Shown piece after piece: positions 10,657 to 24,184 of a DNA stretch of 64,000 nt; within the stretch, counting starts at the first letter, position 1, and each line of letters starts with the position of its first letter. A model generated the notes under the pieces. It saw nothing but the letters and a program-made list of their open reading frames with translations, was not told the DNA's origin and did not search any database. A program made the translations under genes and the position numbers. The stretch is from Hypoxylon rubiginosum (taxonomy: Eukaryota; Ascomycota; Sordariomycetes; Xylariales; Hypoxylaceae): NCBI GenBank assembly GCA_902806565.1, contig CADCXA010000014.1:124001-188000 (forward strand), read 5' to 3'.

Positions 10657-13600
10657 TTAGTTGATGTCGAACAGCGGCTTGAGCTTGATGATGAGCTGCC
10701 ACTCGTCGTTCGAAACCTCCTTCCGGTAGAACTCCTTCAGCGTGTCGATACTAGCTCGGGAGATCAAGCTGTAGAGCGAATCCTTCTCCTCGAGCTGGCG
10801 GCCGTACGTGGGCTGGTGGCCGCCCATCTCGATCTTGACGGCTACCGAAGGCTGGCCCTTCTTGCAGATCGGGATCTGCTTGTGATCTCTCTCGATGGAA
10901 GTCCTAGGAGTTTATTAGTCAATTGCGAAAAGAAGAAAAAAATATTTGCAGAGCTTTAGGATGCTTACACTCTACCAAGACTGATGACCTCCTTGGCACC
11001 GGTTGTCGGGTTCGGCTTTACGACCGCAATCGGCGTGTTGACTCTAAGGTTACCTTCTACCACATCAACACCGATGACGATAGGGCTCGTCTTGTTAAAG
11101 ACAGCGACGGTGTTGAGAACGCAGGGGAAGACGGCCAACATCTTGGACTCTTCCTTCTTCTTTTCTAACTGCTCGTCCATATGCTTGGTGAAAGCATCGA
11201 AGAGGTGATAGATGATATCGGCAGTGAAAATCTTGATGCCGTTTTCTTCGGCGTATGCTTGCGCTTCCTTATCGATCTTGACATCGAAACAGAGCATAAC
11301 CGCAAAGTCGGGGCTCTTTTCGAGCATAGTGGCAGTCTGCACGACGTCTCGCTTGAACACGGGACCGATTCCAACGTTTGCTACGGGAATCTTGCAGTCC
11401 TTCAAGAAATCGAGTAGAGCTTCGAGAGATCCTAGTGTCGAAGCTTGCACGCTAACACCACGTCCAGTCGTGGCGACGCGGCTAAAAAGCTTGTTAAGAT
11501 CTGACTCGACTTCCTCCTCAAGATCCTCTTCATCGTCGTCGGGACCAACGACGAGCAGCCGAGAGCCAGCAATAGCACCTTCGAGACCCGGCGCACTGAT
11601 CTTGACACCCATGGCGGCCTTGACTTCTTTGTTGTGGACGTATTGGGACTTGACACGCAATTCCTTCATGATAGCCGGTGTGAGAAGCGCACGAATGTTG
11701 GTGGTTATTGCACCTTCTACACCACACACGACTATTCGGTCGCCCTCTCGAAGGATACCGTTGGACAGGATGACATCAATGGTCATACCAAACCCTTCGA
11801 TAGCCTTGACTTCCAGAACGGTAGCCTGTACTTCGGAGAGATACATCAAGGAACCCACCATTCTCTCTTGCGTCAGTTGGACGATCAGTTTCAGCATATC
11901 AGGAATACCTTCGCCAGTATGAGCCGAGGTCGGTACTAATGATACGAATCTAGTCATCGACCTGTTCTCGTAGTAGAGCTCAGCGTTGAAACCTTGCTCG
12001 GAAAATGCAAGTTTCGTCTGATCTAAACGGTTCTTGAACTCGTTCTGGACACCCTTGCTTTGGAGCGCCAAGCTCTCTTGGAAACCGTTGTTATCGACCT
12101 TCTTCCAGCCGTACAGACGATCTATCTTGTTGAGGGCGACGATGAAAGGCGTCTTTCGGTCCCGAAGCAGTTTCATTGATTCCAGGGTCTGCGGTTCGAG
12201 ACCGTGCATGATATCGACAACCAAGATGGCGATATTGCAGAGCGATGAACCTCTCGATCGAAGATTAGAGAAAGACTCGTGACCGGGAGTATCGATAATC
12301 AAAAGACCCGGAACCTTGAACTCGAATTTTCCTTCGGGGTTGACGACCGCCGTCTTCTGCTTGATGGCATCGACGGGGAAATATGTCGCACCAATCTGCT
12401 GGGTGATACCACCAGCTTCGCCTTCCTGGACGTTGGTCTGTCGGATCTTGTCGAGCAATTTCGTCTTTCCCGTATCGACGTGTCCCAGGATACAGCAGAT
12501 TGGGGAACGAAGGTTGTCCTTTGATCGTGCAGCCAAAGCGGCCTGGTGGGCTTTCTCTCGTCGGTCCGCAGCTTCCTTCTTCCGTTGGGCTTCTGCGAGT
12601 TGAGCAGCTGTCCGTGCTTCGTCTTCCGAAGATTCGTCTTCCGAATCGGATTCCTCCGACTCGGCCTTGCGTCTAGAAGGTAGCCCCTTAGCAGACCTGG
12701 CAGCCTTCGCCTTGGCTTCTTCATCGGAGTCGGCGTCCCAACTGTCTTTGACATCTTCGGTGACAGCTGTAGCAGCCGCTTCCCAGTCTTCTTCGATGTC
12801 ACTCTCTTCCTGCTGCTTTTCTTTAGCTGCTTTAGCTTCCGCCGCCTCCTTAGCAGCCTTTTCTTCGGCTTCCTTAGCCGCAACTTCAGCTTGTAACCTC
12901 GCCCGCTCAGCAGCCTCAGCTAGGGCTTTCTCCTCGTCGGCCTAGTAGGACACCGGTTAGCTGAAGCCGAAAGCATCATGAGTGTAGCAGACATATTTAC
13001 CTTCTGGTCGCTCTTCTTACTACGCTTTTTGCTGTCGTAAACAATCTTCTTCTTTTTCTCCTCGCTACCGTCTTCAGAGGGGCCGACCTTGATACCAGCA
13101 GCAATCATCTGCTGCAGCTTGCGCTCGTTACGGGCCTTCTCCTCTCGTTGCGCCTTCGTAAGGAACTTGCCTTCCTTCTTCAGCTGTTCAATCTTCTCCT
13201 TTTCCTTTTGCTTCCTGCGCGCCTTCTCCTCTTCTCTTCGTTTGTTTTCTTCCTGTTCTTGTCGATCTTGCTCCTCTGCTCGGGCTTTCTCCTCGGCTGC
13301 AAGTCGCTCAGATTCCTCTCGCTGTTGTTTCAGTGCTTCTTGTTGCTTCTGGATAGCTAGTAAGTGTGGAGGTAATTTCTTTCCCTTCTTGCCTGCAGCC
13401 TCCGCCGCCGCAGCCGTCGGTGCAGGAGCCTCTTGCTTCTCTTCTACTACTGGCTTGGCAGGTTCGGCTTTCGGGGCAGGGGCAGGTGTGGTTGTCTTCT
13501 TCTTTGCAGCCTGAGACACTCCGAGTCAGTTGACGAACTTCGGATACGCTGTTCACTTTCAAGTTTTACTCACCTGTTCTCGCTTCCTCTGCTTTTCTCG

Positions 13601-14053
13601 CTCTTTCTTCAGCTTCTCCTTCTCGGCTTTAGTTAATATTCTTCCACCTTCTCCAGTCTCCTCGTCATCGTCTGCGCCAGCTGTTGCTGCTGCGGGTTTG
13701 GACGGCGCCTGTTTATTCTGCTTTCCGCCCTTGCCCTTCTTCTCGGGGAGCGCAAATTCGTCATCCATCGTCGCTTCTTGGGCAGCTTTTGCTGCTACGT
13801 CGGCCGCAGGGTCGGCGCCGGAAGCATCCTTGTCCTTGTCGTCGACGAAATTCTCGGATAGGCCCTTCTTCTTTCGCTTTTCTCTGTTCTTCTTCATCAT
13901 GGCCATGAGGCCACCAGCGGGCGCCTCGTCCTCTTCATTCTCTTCGGGCTCGGCGGGGGCAGTGGCATCGCCATTTGTAGGTACGATAGACTCGCCAAGG
14001 TCAGCCTCCCAATCGTCGGCCGCCTTCTTGTTTCCCTTCTTCTTGGGCGGCAT
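10657..14053 (-). CDS. fun12: Translation initiation factor eIF5B
   Basis: Four exons: 14053-13574, 13510-13001, 12941-10969 and 10903-10657. Introns of 63, 59 and 65 bp give 1069 residues, close to yeast Fun12 (about 1000). eIF5B is the GTPase that joins the 60S subunit to the 48S complex and positions initiator tRNA, an IF2 orthologue. Residues 1-460 are a charged Lys/Glu-rich tail starting [10 protein letters not shown]. The G domain follows: P-loop GHVDTGKT (483-490), switch I with [13 protein letters not shown], switch [10 protein letters not shown], and NKID. Domain II ([20 protein letters not shown]), the domain III region with [14 protein letters not shown], and domain IV ending [20 protein letters not shown] follow. 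All key GTPase residues are present. The last intron splits a Val codon just after ISLGR. Start chosen at the first ATG of the Lys-rich N-terminus. Confidence 0.97.
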
Positions 14054-15244
14054 TTCGACGGCGGTGCAGACACGAACGGATCGATGTTATAAGTTTCAGC
14101 AAGACAACAGAGAGTTACTGATAGGTAGTAGGTGTCGTAAGCACTGTCACGGTAATGAGTCGTTATGGTTTGGGACGATGAGACGCGAGAGACGTGAAGG
14201 ACGTGAAGGACGTGGGGTAGACGCTCTCAACCATTTACAAACGACGAGGGGCAATTTTTAAAATCCGCTTTGGCCTCTGGGTAAAAAGGCGCCAAGCTAA
14301 GGCGGAAGCTTGTAAAAATTAGCGCCGTTGGAAAATTGGGAGATAACCTAAGCAAGAGGAAACTTTTCCTGTTCCTCAGCAACGAATGTTGGCTTCTATA
14401 GAAGAACGTTTGACTTGGAAGGGTTAGGGCCGCTTATTTCCTTGTGGTGGGGTAAAACTTGTAGAAACATGGAGATGATGACGGCGCTGCGGCGGTCTTA
14501 TTACACGGCTTACCTAAGGTTGTAAGATATAAAAGTGTGTGTACCTGGCGGGCGGGATGAAATATTTTTGTGAATCAACCTTAAACAATGCACAATTATG
14601 AACAATTAAGCGAGCTTCACTCCTTATCGATAGGGCTCTATTAGATAAGACAATTCACCCCCTGAACTGCATTCACTCTGTCACTCAGCTATTCACTGTA
14701 CTTTAGGTAACATTAGACGTCTCAAGACCCAGACTCCGACTCTACCAAGAATTAATTATCTGGGCTATGATCCCAGCGAACTCGCATTGTCAAATATGTA
14801 GCATACCTCCTCACAAGAGAACCTATCCCCATCTTATGCTTAGCTAGAACGCTATGTTCATCGTCTTCCAACAGCCCAGCCCATCATGTCCCCCTCGGGC
14901 TCAATATGGCGTCTACCTAAATGATAGAAACGGAGTATGACTTCCATTGCTCAAACTCCTTGCGATGATATCCGTGTTTCTCTTTTCGTGGCGACAGAAA
15001 TACAATCTATCCTACCCACCTATCCCTTTTTAAAAAGCCTCGTTCATCATCATATATCGTCAAAGCTTAACTCATAAACACAATTCACATCATTCTGTTC
15101 CGAAATCAGCCTCGGCTCTCCCTCCACCTGATATTCCGAGAACGTGTGTGGGGCGGTGCCAGTTCCACTCGAACTCATTCAACCTCTGATCGGCTGTGTC
15201 TGGTCTCATCCCCTATCGTATAGCTAGCCACCTCCAGGCCATAA
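14054..15244. other. eIF5B upstream region and intergenic DNA
   Basis: Contains the eIF5B promoter and 5' UTR next to 14053, with a short tandem repeat (14191-14214, unit GACGTGAAG). The rest, to the 3' end of the MMS1_N gene, is AT-rich. No further gene seen. Confidence 0.6.
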
Positions 15245-18200
15245 TCACAAGACGGGGGCAAGGTAGTAGGCGAGTATACGGTAAGCCAGTTTGATATACG
15301 GGCCATCTTGGTAAGGCGGTTCTCGCGTGGCCTGGAGGACATTTTCCTCATCCAAACGCTCGAGGAGCTCCCGAAGCCGTTGCATGTGCTGCGGTTTCGA
15401 GACGAGCAATGCCAGCGCTCTTCTCTCGACACATCTTTGGAGGATGTCTCCGTCCACCTGCATGTTCGACTTCGGATCAAGATTTGGCTCGATTCCAAAG
15501 CTTTCGTCGTCGTCGTCGTCGTTCGAGTGTAAAGAGATCAGGTGAGGACAGATCATCGGCGACCTCAATGCCAGGTTTTGGATGAATCTCAGGAAACGCC
15601 AGGCATCCTCGGTAAGGAGCGAAAAGTGCTGAATCGACCCGTCGATAGTAAGACCCAGGATATCCGATCCAACTGGACCGCTCTGAATGCACCCGAAGCG
15701 TGGTCTGTTCTTAGATGAGCCCCATAACGCTCTCGTGTACCCACGAGCGAACCTCCTAACTGATGCTTGAAGCTCTGCCTGAAAAACAAGTTTCAAGGGT
15801 CGCTCATCTTCCGGCGGAGCCCACAAGCCGTGAATCCCGCACATCGGATCGGACAGCATAGTTATGGTATTAGGCGACGTGCCAACCTCGATAGAATGTA
15901 AACTATTCCGGCAGGTGTCGTCCGTATGCAACCGAATCATCTGCTCCCCGTCAGGCGATGGCGCACTCTTATAATCCAAGACCACAAGCGAGTGCTTGGT
16001 GGTGAATACGTGCAGCCGTTTGTTTACCACCTGCATCCAGGATGCCGGTGATGGGAGCTCGTGCTGCCTCACAACCTTGAATCTATTATCTTCAATGATG
16101 TGATACTGAACTTGGTTCCCAACGCATAGGAACACGCCAGACTCATCTGTTGCCACCGACCATATAGGACCATCTCGAATCTTGCGATCGAATTTAGTCC
16201 AGAAGCGTACCCGCCGAGGCACGCTAGTTTGTGATGGCGCATTCTCGGACTCGGCCGAGATTATTAGGAGAAGACCTTCATTGTCCCTTCTTCTCATAGC
16301 GAGGACGATCCAGTCCCCGCGAATACCTGCGGCCCTATAAGTCCAGGTAGTAAGAGAGATAGCTCTAGTATCTGCATTTCCCAGTCCTGTAATGTAGTCC
16401 ACGTCATAGTACTCATAGGCACCGCTAGCCTTTTTCCTCTCGAGGGGTTGTGATAAATCATGCCCTGTCACAGGATCAAGAAAATGCAAGGAAGGCAACC
16501 CGTCTTTCGATACGACAGTAACGAGCGCCTCTAGCCTTGAGGAATAGAGGATTTTAACTGGTGTTCCTCCCACCGGGAAATATCGCGGAACGGGTTTCGG
16601 TCGACGTTGCAAGTCGGTAACCATTATCCGTGGCCCAGCAATCATCACCATCGTTGACTTCCCATATTCGGGCAATAGGCTGTGCAGTGGCGCCACAGAG
16701 TTAATCGGAGGGCAGTTCATACTTGGTCTATCACCATCTGTGGGCCAGACACGTTGTATCTCTTCAGCCGCCAGTATGGCCAGCTCCGCATCACAACATA
16801 CCAAGACCATCTCAGGATCCCCTACTACGCTTCCAGAGAAGACGTGAGATGGCGACGCGCCAAATCTATCCCGATTCATCTCATAACTTCCCGGTAGGAA
16901 CTGGTCGAGTCTAATCGTGAGCACATCTCCGCTCCTAGTTCCCGCCACGATGACTTGCTTGCCAGAAGAATTTTCCTGGACATAGGCGAGACTTGTTAAG
17001 GCTCCGAAAACATCGTTATCCGTAGGTTTTCTCACGCTAGAGCTTCGAGCCATCGCAGCTATAGTAGAAATTAGTATTCGGATTTATTTCGAGTTCATCG
17101 TAAGTGACGTACCCGGTTGTAGCTTCACCAAAATAGGCGTAGCGGGGACGTGCTGTTCTAATATAGCAGGGTATATCGCGAGGGTTGACTCTTCCCCTTG
17201 TCGAAGACCAGCCAAAACAACGAAACCACTATCGAGCTTCTCTATCGTAAGGCAAGTAACTTCGCCTTGCACATCAAAAACGTGCTGCAAGGAGACCTCA
17301 GAATCTTGAATGCTGAGCAGGACGATCTTGAAGTTCGACCCAAAATAAACTGCCAATGCGATCTTGTCTTCTCGAATAGCCGCATCAGCTACAACAGCGG
17401 TGTAGTCCTTGATTAGCTCGCTTATAAGATTCTGGTAGCTGTAGATCGAGTTTAGTTAATCACTGTAGCACATTTCCCAAGATGGAGGACTTACTAGCCG
17501 CTGGGGGTCACAACTGTAACATAGTTGGATGTGACTTGTACAACCGCATCACTCGTCTCTTGAGCAGCTAATGTCGTCGAGGAAAGATCATACGGCACAG
17601 CGTCGTGATCTTTCTCCGATGCCTCGCCAAGATCCCGAGATAGGTGTAGAACAGCAGATCCGTTAGGGAGAGCCAGCAGTAGATAGAAACCATCTTCTGA
17701 AGCTCCGTCGAAGTCCGAGATAGCCCAACAGTGCCTGATATTTGAGGAGTATGTGAGATCCAGGCCAATTCTGGCTTGTATTCCATATCGGAATTCTGTT
17801 ATAGCTCCAGTTATGCCTCTGCCGCTACAAGCGAAGACTTTGTCCGGTCGTAAGGAGACGACGCTTCTGTTATTCGACAGGGGTACGGTGCTAGAGTCCA
17901 CAGTGTGCTCCTCAATGGCTCTACTCGTCAAGTCGATAGTCAAAGCGAAATCCACTGTTGGAGACCAATTCGGAATTGAGCCGATTCTTTGTAGAGATTG
18001 TCTTGCTTCGACCTGTGGAAGATGGTACTGTCAGCTGTGATTCCTACAGAAATAGTGGATCAAGATGACTGACATTCCAAACCGCGCCAGGGCCGGAGTC
18101 CCCGCCAGTAACTAAAACATCCGCGAAGAGGTGGAATAGGGAGGCGAAGGCCGTGTCAATGTTACAGTCCACAGACCCCATGCTGACACTGGTCTCAATT

Positions 18201-19688
18201 TCAGTTTCGTCGCCACATTCGAGGAAGTTGATAAGACCATCCTCCCTCGCCAAGTAGATGACATCTTTCTTGTCATGGTAGGGAGGGTGTCGGATGGGTC
18301 TAGTCCAGGCCGTCCACAACGGCTCGCGCGTCCCATGGTGTAATTCAGTATCATCTCGATTCGCCAGCTCGAATTGTACAAATACAGGAGGACCACTTAG
18401 GATATCTGAGCATGTTGCCGTAATCCGCTCGGTGATGATTAGAAAGGCGTTTCGAACTTTCAGAGGTACGACCAGCAGCGGCATGCGATAGTCTTCATCA
18501 AGTCTATAGCCTTTTATCTCTTGGGAAAAGATCTGACTCATGTCAGATCTGCTATCCCACTCCAACACGGCCAGCTTCGAAACCTCAGGCTGGATCATAA
18601 TAATCAGTAAGATTACTTGTACCTCATTCCCGTGGGTCGGGTGGAGGAATTCGATCTTGTGGATGATCCCCTTGACAGATCGAGCTATTCTACTCTTGAT
18701 CGGTTGCAAGGGGAACCGTTGGAGGTATTGGGCCCGCAGAATTTCCATCGACTCGAGCTGATACACGATAAAGAGGTTCTCAGAACATGCTAGTGTCAAG
18801 AAAGTCGAGGAGGGGTCGATGGCCATATGAAATCCAGGATAAACGAGACGTTGCCCAGGCACCTTATGAGTCGAAGGCACCCACTCCCAACTACAAGATT
18901 CTCCTTGCCGTAAGAAAAGGAATACCAAGTCGCCCCGCTCGAGTACCAAGATTAGCAATTGAGGTGGGAGTAGCGAATTCACATCTCGATGGCCAGGAGC
19001 AGTAGTACCTAGGTCAGGTACTTTCGTATCAGAGTCTTCGGTCTTGACGTGAGTGCCATCGTCAGCACCTTCGTTGGCTTTACGTGAATATTGCGGCGAG
19101 CCCATGACTACGACATTGCGTATTCTAGACCCAAAGTCATTCTTCTTTACGATATCTTGGAGTTGCCTATCGTGACCAAGCTCGCATATTTGAACAGAAT
19201 GATCCTAGCTACGTGTTAGAATATGAGGCAAATAGGCCAAGCAGATTGGATAGAGTGTCGTCGATCTTTAATGAAAAAGGTGGAGGCTATCAAGGAGAGG
19301 TGTTCTTATAATTGCTAGAAAGCAAATTTCGAGCGGTGATAAGGGACCGGGCAGGCTGGTCTATAGCATTCATAGTCCCCCAAGTCCCTGGATGCAATTA
19401 CATCCTTCTTTAAAGAGTATAAGAAAAGGGATGAAGGAAAAAGGGGGAGGTACGCACGCTGATTAAGGCAACGTCATTATAGCGAGCCGATCGAAGCTGT
19501 ACAGGCAGAACCCATCGTATGACTGGACTATCGACAATCGTTCTGGTGAGCACGCCGCAAGTGGGTGGCTTCGAGGGCGGCGGTCTTCCCGCCTTACGAG
19601 TAGAGCCGTTATCCCTCATGAGCTCATCGGCAGAGATGGTACGTGATACCCATTCGTCATTCTCGAGGACGAAGGTTTGGAGCGACAT
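15245..19688 (-). CDS. MMS1_N-domain beta-propeller protein (CPSF-A/DDB1-like; 'thermotolerance protein' type)
   Basis: Five exons: 19688-19458, 19204-18074, 18012-17495, 17438-17113 and 17058-15245. Introns are 253, 61, 56 and 54 bp and the model gives 1339 residues. The protein is full of beta-strand WD/propeller-like repeats. Examples are LILVLERGDLVFLFL, HKIEFLHPTHGNEVQVILLI, VIVAGTRSGDVLTIRLDQF and ILGLTIDGSIQHFSLL. This matches the large fungal proteins with an MMS1 N-terminal domain, related to the DDB1/CPSF-A architecture and often annotated as thermotolerance protein. Mms1 itself is an adaptor for a Rtt101 cullin ligase in yeast; whether this protein does the same is unproven. A low-complexity acidic run of six Asp lies near the C-terminus (LHSNDDDDDESFG). 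The frame is also open upstream of the chosen ATG, so an earlier start cannot be excluded. The first intron is unusually long for this window. Confidence 0.75.
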
Positions 19689-22160
19689 TATCGGCAAGAG
19701 TAACCAGATGTGATTATATGTAGCAGAGCTGGTGATGGTGGCATACGCTAATACGGCGCGAGTAAAGGGTTGCCCATAGGATAAGCAATAAAGACAACCG
19801 TTGACATTGGGTGTCGGAAATCCATCAACAAGTGGACTGTGGCAGTGGCCGTACGCTGGGTAGAAATATAATCTTGAGCTCCTTAGTGTGTGGTGAAGAG
19901 GAGTTGGGAAAACCAAACAGCTTCGCCGGGTAACCTGTTTGGGACTCCAGATAAGGCGAGAAACAAGCACCCAGATATGTGAATGAGAAAAACTTAAGGC
20001 AGCACTGAGGACCTATTTTCAGCGAGACCAGCCAACTGAATAGAGTGGTAGATAAGTATCTAGAGAAGAATCGACAATGGCGTGATAGTCCGTCCGCTTC
20101 GAAGGATACATAGGATACCTATAGGTCTGATATGTTGGATATATCAAGAAGCTATATGTACCTGAATTATTGGCCGGGATGTTTTATAGGGGGATAGATG
20201 CCCACTTATAGGAATCGAAGCCTAATGATCTTGGGTATCAGCGATTCAGGGGAGCTGTATATTAGGATATCTGGTGCCGAGCCTCGAAGCTGCAGCACGT
20301 ATCGGTATCGATGCGGGCGATGCGGGGAAACGGACAGTCGCGTGCCTTTAGCATTGGAAATGCATTATGTGGGATTTTGATATCTGGGACGAATGGCGAC
20401 ATCTAATTTGAGACGTATAAAAAGTCTTGTCGAGTCATCCAGTCACATATATGTAAGAGTGTGTCCTTGTACTGAGGAAATGTGTATGTGCTGTTGTACA
20501 TGAAATAGATCCATGAGCTTTGAGCTTAATAAGATGGAAATAGTACGGGATGGTACTAGGAGATAGTAGGCTGGTAGGTACCAGGTAGAATTCACGCGGC
20601 GTTTGAGGGGTTACCTAAAGTTGCTCTAATCGGGTAGCCGTAGATACCTTCTACGTTAGGTACATTAGCTTCTTTTTCGCCTTACTACAAGTAGCTTCGC
20701 GCGGCCCAACTTACTGGGAGTCGGATAGGGAGCGGGTTGCACAGGTAAAAATAGACCTTGAGGTGAGGCCTATTAAACCCAATTTTACAATTGGAAGTGA
20801 GTAAGAATGTCTGAGATGTCTGAGATGAAAAAGAATGCAGGTGATTTATCAGAATGCGCTCCTAAATTTCGTAGATAGCCGAAGCCTCGACCTGCATGCT
20901 GATTCTTCACCGGGTCCACGGGTCCACGGGTCCACGGGTCTGCAAGCTTCAACACAGTATATTGGTCGAGGATTGGTTATTGTGGGTGGGAAGAGAAACA
21001 CGGGGGTGTCATCTTTCTTTTCTTTTTTATCTTGGGTAGCTCCTCGAATTCAGGGGTAGCTAGACAAGCAGACAAGTAGACAATAGCTTTGTCTTTTAGT
21101 CGACTGTAATATCTCGGTCGGTACCGAAAGTCACCGATTTCTAGTCGAAAACTTGTTACTTTCGCGACCGGTATAAAATAATCGAATAAAATATCAAGTA
21201 ACCTGCAAGATAAAAGTACCGATCCAACGATGCTACAATACTACGATCTAACGGAGAGACATACATATAGGCAAAGGCCTGAATGGAACATTGAAACTTG
21301 TTGATGCATTCCCAAAATTTCATGTTGTACTTGGTAGGACTTAGGGCTCAAGGCTTAAGAGGTTTACCTTGGTAGTGACTGTGGCTCCCCGGCCCGCACC
21401 CTGGCATCTGCAAATCCTTGATAGCGCCGCAAGGGTGCCAGGGGTACATTGTCTAGGTAGCTTGGTAGCTTTTAACTTTTGCTTTGGGCTGCTTCAGGTG
21501 GTGGGACTTCTTCATCAGGACGGCACCAGGGCGGGAAGACCCACCCGAATTCCCCGGCCAAGCTCTGTGCTCTGTGTCCCTTTAATGTTCCAGTTGTAAA
21601 TCATCTTGTAAATCATCGTTACTTGTTCTCACGTAGTTGGTTCAACCCCCAGCTATTAAAAGGTCATCACCACGTCGCACACACTCGAGCTTTTTCAACT
21701 AAGATTCGCTTTTATCTTCTTTACTCTTCTTGACTCATATACACTGTTTTCATATTGTGGAAAGCTACGAACTTGGAGAAGCTGACAAGGCTCGTTCGTT
21801 TAGAACTTGACTCAGGTGACGGGGCTCATATCGCATATCGCACTATCGCCCCAAGTTCAGCTCTCACCGATCCTTATCCACACCGAGTCCCAAGTCCCAA
21901 GTCCTAGGTAGCTAATTTACTAAGCACACATACAAGTACACATATACACATATAGTGTCAAGGGGGGAGAACACATCATCGGTCACATCCCGCGAGCTGC
22001 ATGACATCAAATGCCCTCTGCGCCCCCGCCAGGGCACCGGCATGCTACTTGTCCTCACCGACATAATACACGGCGCACAAGAGACGGCAAGTAAGGCAAC
22101 CTGACGTGCAGCAGTCGCAGCAGCAGGAAAAGCAAGGCCGCGGTGGATCCATCCCCGGTC
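19689..22160. other. Divergent intergenic region
   Basis: 2.5 kb between two divergently transcribed genes, holding both promoters. It has a GGGTCCAC tandem repeat (20912-20940) and pyrimidine-rich, TATA-containing sequence near 21690-21960. No supported gene; the short open frames lack codon structure or motifs. Confidence 0.6.
20912..20940. repeat. GGGTCCAC minisatellite, 3.6 copies
   Basis: Three perfect 8-bp units plus five further bases, in intergenic DNA. Confidence 0.9.
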
Positions 22161-23644
22161 ATGGCCCAGGACCCCGAGGAGTATGAGCACGTTGATGCCA
22201 AAAGCGAGGATGAAAAAGAAGACACCACCACCTCAGACACTTCTTCAGACGCAAGCGCAGCCGCGGACGCGGACGTAGACCATGATGCAGAAGACGCCCC
22301 CTCACTGGTGCGCAGGCAAGCCCGCATCCTCGACGCATGCAGGCGGAGAGACATCGACGATCTCCAAGCCATAGCTATATCGAATGGCGGATTCATATCC
22401 GACAAGATCCGGAGTCAAGCTTGTGAGTGGTCCTGACATTCTATTTTGCTTTTTCATATTCCTTTCACTCTGTCCTGTCTCTCCCACTACTCTCCTACGG
22501 GTTTCCAAAAAGATGGAAAAAATGTAACGGCGGGATCATGATGCTCATCAAAGCAACACTCCAACAGGGCCGGTACTACTAGGCTGCCGCGTCGACGACG
22601 AGCGCGGGGAACAGAAGGAGGAAGCGTCCGATTCGTGGACGGGCCTACCGCGGCATCGGGACGAGGACCAGGTCAAGCTGGACGTTGACCGGAGCTTTGT
22701 GTACTACCCCAGCGGTAAGCACTCTTGCCTCATCCATCTATCTCGCGAATGAGGACTTCTTTTTTTTAACAGCCGAGGAACGCACAACAGAGCCGACGCA
22801 GGCGCAGCTAGACTCGAAGCGGGCCGAGCTCTCCGACCTCATCACCGAGGTCCTGCGGCGGCAGCCGTACCTGTGCTACTTCCAGGGCTACCACGACATA
22901 TGCCAGGTGCTGCTCCTGGTGCTCCCCGGCCGCGCCACCCGCGCCGCCGCCGCCGCCCGCCTGTCGGCCCTGCGCATCCGCGACTTCATGCTGCCGACCC
23001 TAGCGCCCGCCGTCGCGCACCTGCGCCTGATCCCGGACTTGTTAGGGGCCGTCGACCCGGCCCTCGCCGCCCACCTCTCGCGCGTCGAGCCCTACTTCGC
23101 GCTCGCCGACACCCTTACCATGTTCGCCCACAACGTGCAACGGTACGGCGACATCGCACGCCTGTTCGACGCGCTCCTGGCGCGCGAGCAGGTCTTCTCC
23201 ATCTACATCTTCGCCCGCATCGTCCTGCGCCGCCGCGCCGAGCTCGTCGCCCTCGACGAGCCCGACGTCCTGCACTTCACCGTCTCCAAGATCCCCCAGG
23301 ACCTCGACCTCGAGTCCGTCGTCGCCGAGGCCGCCGCCCTCTTCGACGCCCACCCGCCCGAGTCCCTGAGGAGCTGGCGCCGCGTCTCCAAGGCTAGCGC
23401 CCTCAAGACGGCGCGCGACGTGAAGGTGTGCGCCGCCCAGAGCCTCGGGGACGGGCGCGCGTTCTTCAAGAGGCAGGTGCGCGAGATGCGCTGGGCCGAG
23501 CGGCGCGAGAAGGTTCTGAGGGCTGCGTGGGTCAACCGCCGCATCATACTGGCGGTCGCGGTCGCCGCCGGCGCCGTGTACTTCCGCAAGGCGCCTATCT
23601 GGGCGAGTCTCGTCTCGTGGTCGGCTCCGGCCCGTAACCGCTAG
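22161..23644 (+). CDS. TBC-domain Rab GTPase-activating protein, C-terminally membrane anchored (TBC1D20/Gyp8-like)
   Basis: Exons 22161-22422, 22568-22714 and 22773-23644 (introns 145 and 58 bp) encode 426 residues. After an acidic Ser/Asp-rich tail comes the TBC fold: RSQAWPVLLGCRV, the arginine finger in LDVDRSF, the glutamine finger in CYFQGYHDICQ, then FALADTLTMFAHNV and YIFARIVLRRR. Both catalytic fingers needed for Rab-GTP hydrolysis are present. A hydrophobic segment near the C-terminus (about residues 386-400, IILAVAVAAGAVYF) suggests a tail anchor. That layout matches ER-bound TBC1D20 and yeast Gyp8, which act on Rab1/Ypt1. Exon 3 is strongly GC-rich with many GCC/GAC/CTC codons, unlike the flanking DNA. 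The ATG at 22161 was chosen because upstream frame extension has only a GTG codon. Confidence 0.87.
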
Positions 23645-24184
23645 TAAGTAGCACGAGGGGACGGCCTGCCTTACCCTACTCGTCGGGTAGTAAGCGAGTG
23701 TGATGAGTAGGCATTTTGATTATTTACAATGATTACGCTGGCTGGCTGGCTGGCTAGCTCTCTTGTACGAATACTGAAATGGGATATTTTTCCTTTTTGT
23801 TGGGGAATACGGGAATACTGCGTTGAAAACTGTTAAGGCTTAGGTATACCCATTGAAAATCACGTACCTACATGTGGGACAACCCCTGAGCAAGAGTTGG
23901 GAGTCGGGTAAATGTTTTGATTTAGACAGGTTCTGGTACGGACTTGTATTAGGTATTGGGATGCTAGACTGAGGATACTCGGCTAAGGGGTCTACGGGTA
24001 TTGTAGCTCTAGCAGCTATGCACAATGAAGCACAAGATACCCCATGAAGAATAGGCACCGTCACAAATCTTTAATTTTCTTCGGCTATACTGTGAGTTAT
24101 AATGGTATCTTAGGTACCCTAAATCATTCTGAACAATCGTCATCTGCCTCCCTCCCTGCCTGCCCGCCTTATGTACCTACATAT
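23645..24184. other. Convergent intergenic region
   Basis: Lies between the 3' ends of the TBC gene and VPS52. It contains four CTGG tandem units (23738-23753) and a CT-rich stretch before 24185. No gene seen. Confidence 0.65.

Noticed and set aside
10540..10959. 139-codon open frame on the + strand
   Set aside because: It lies antisense to the last eIF5B exon and intron; the eIF5B reading explains all the coding signal.
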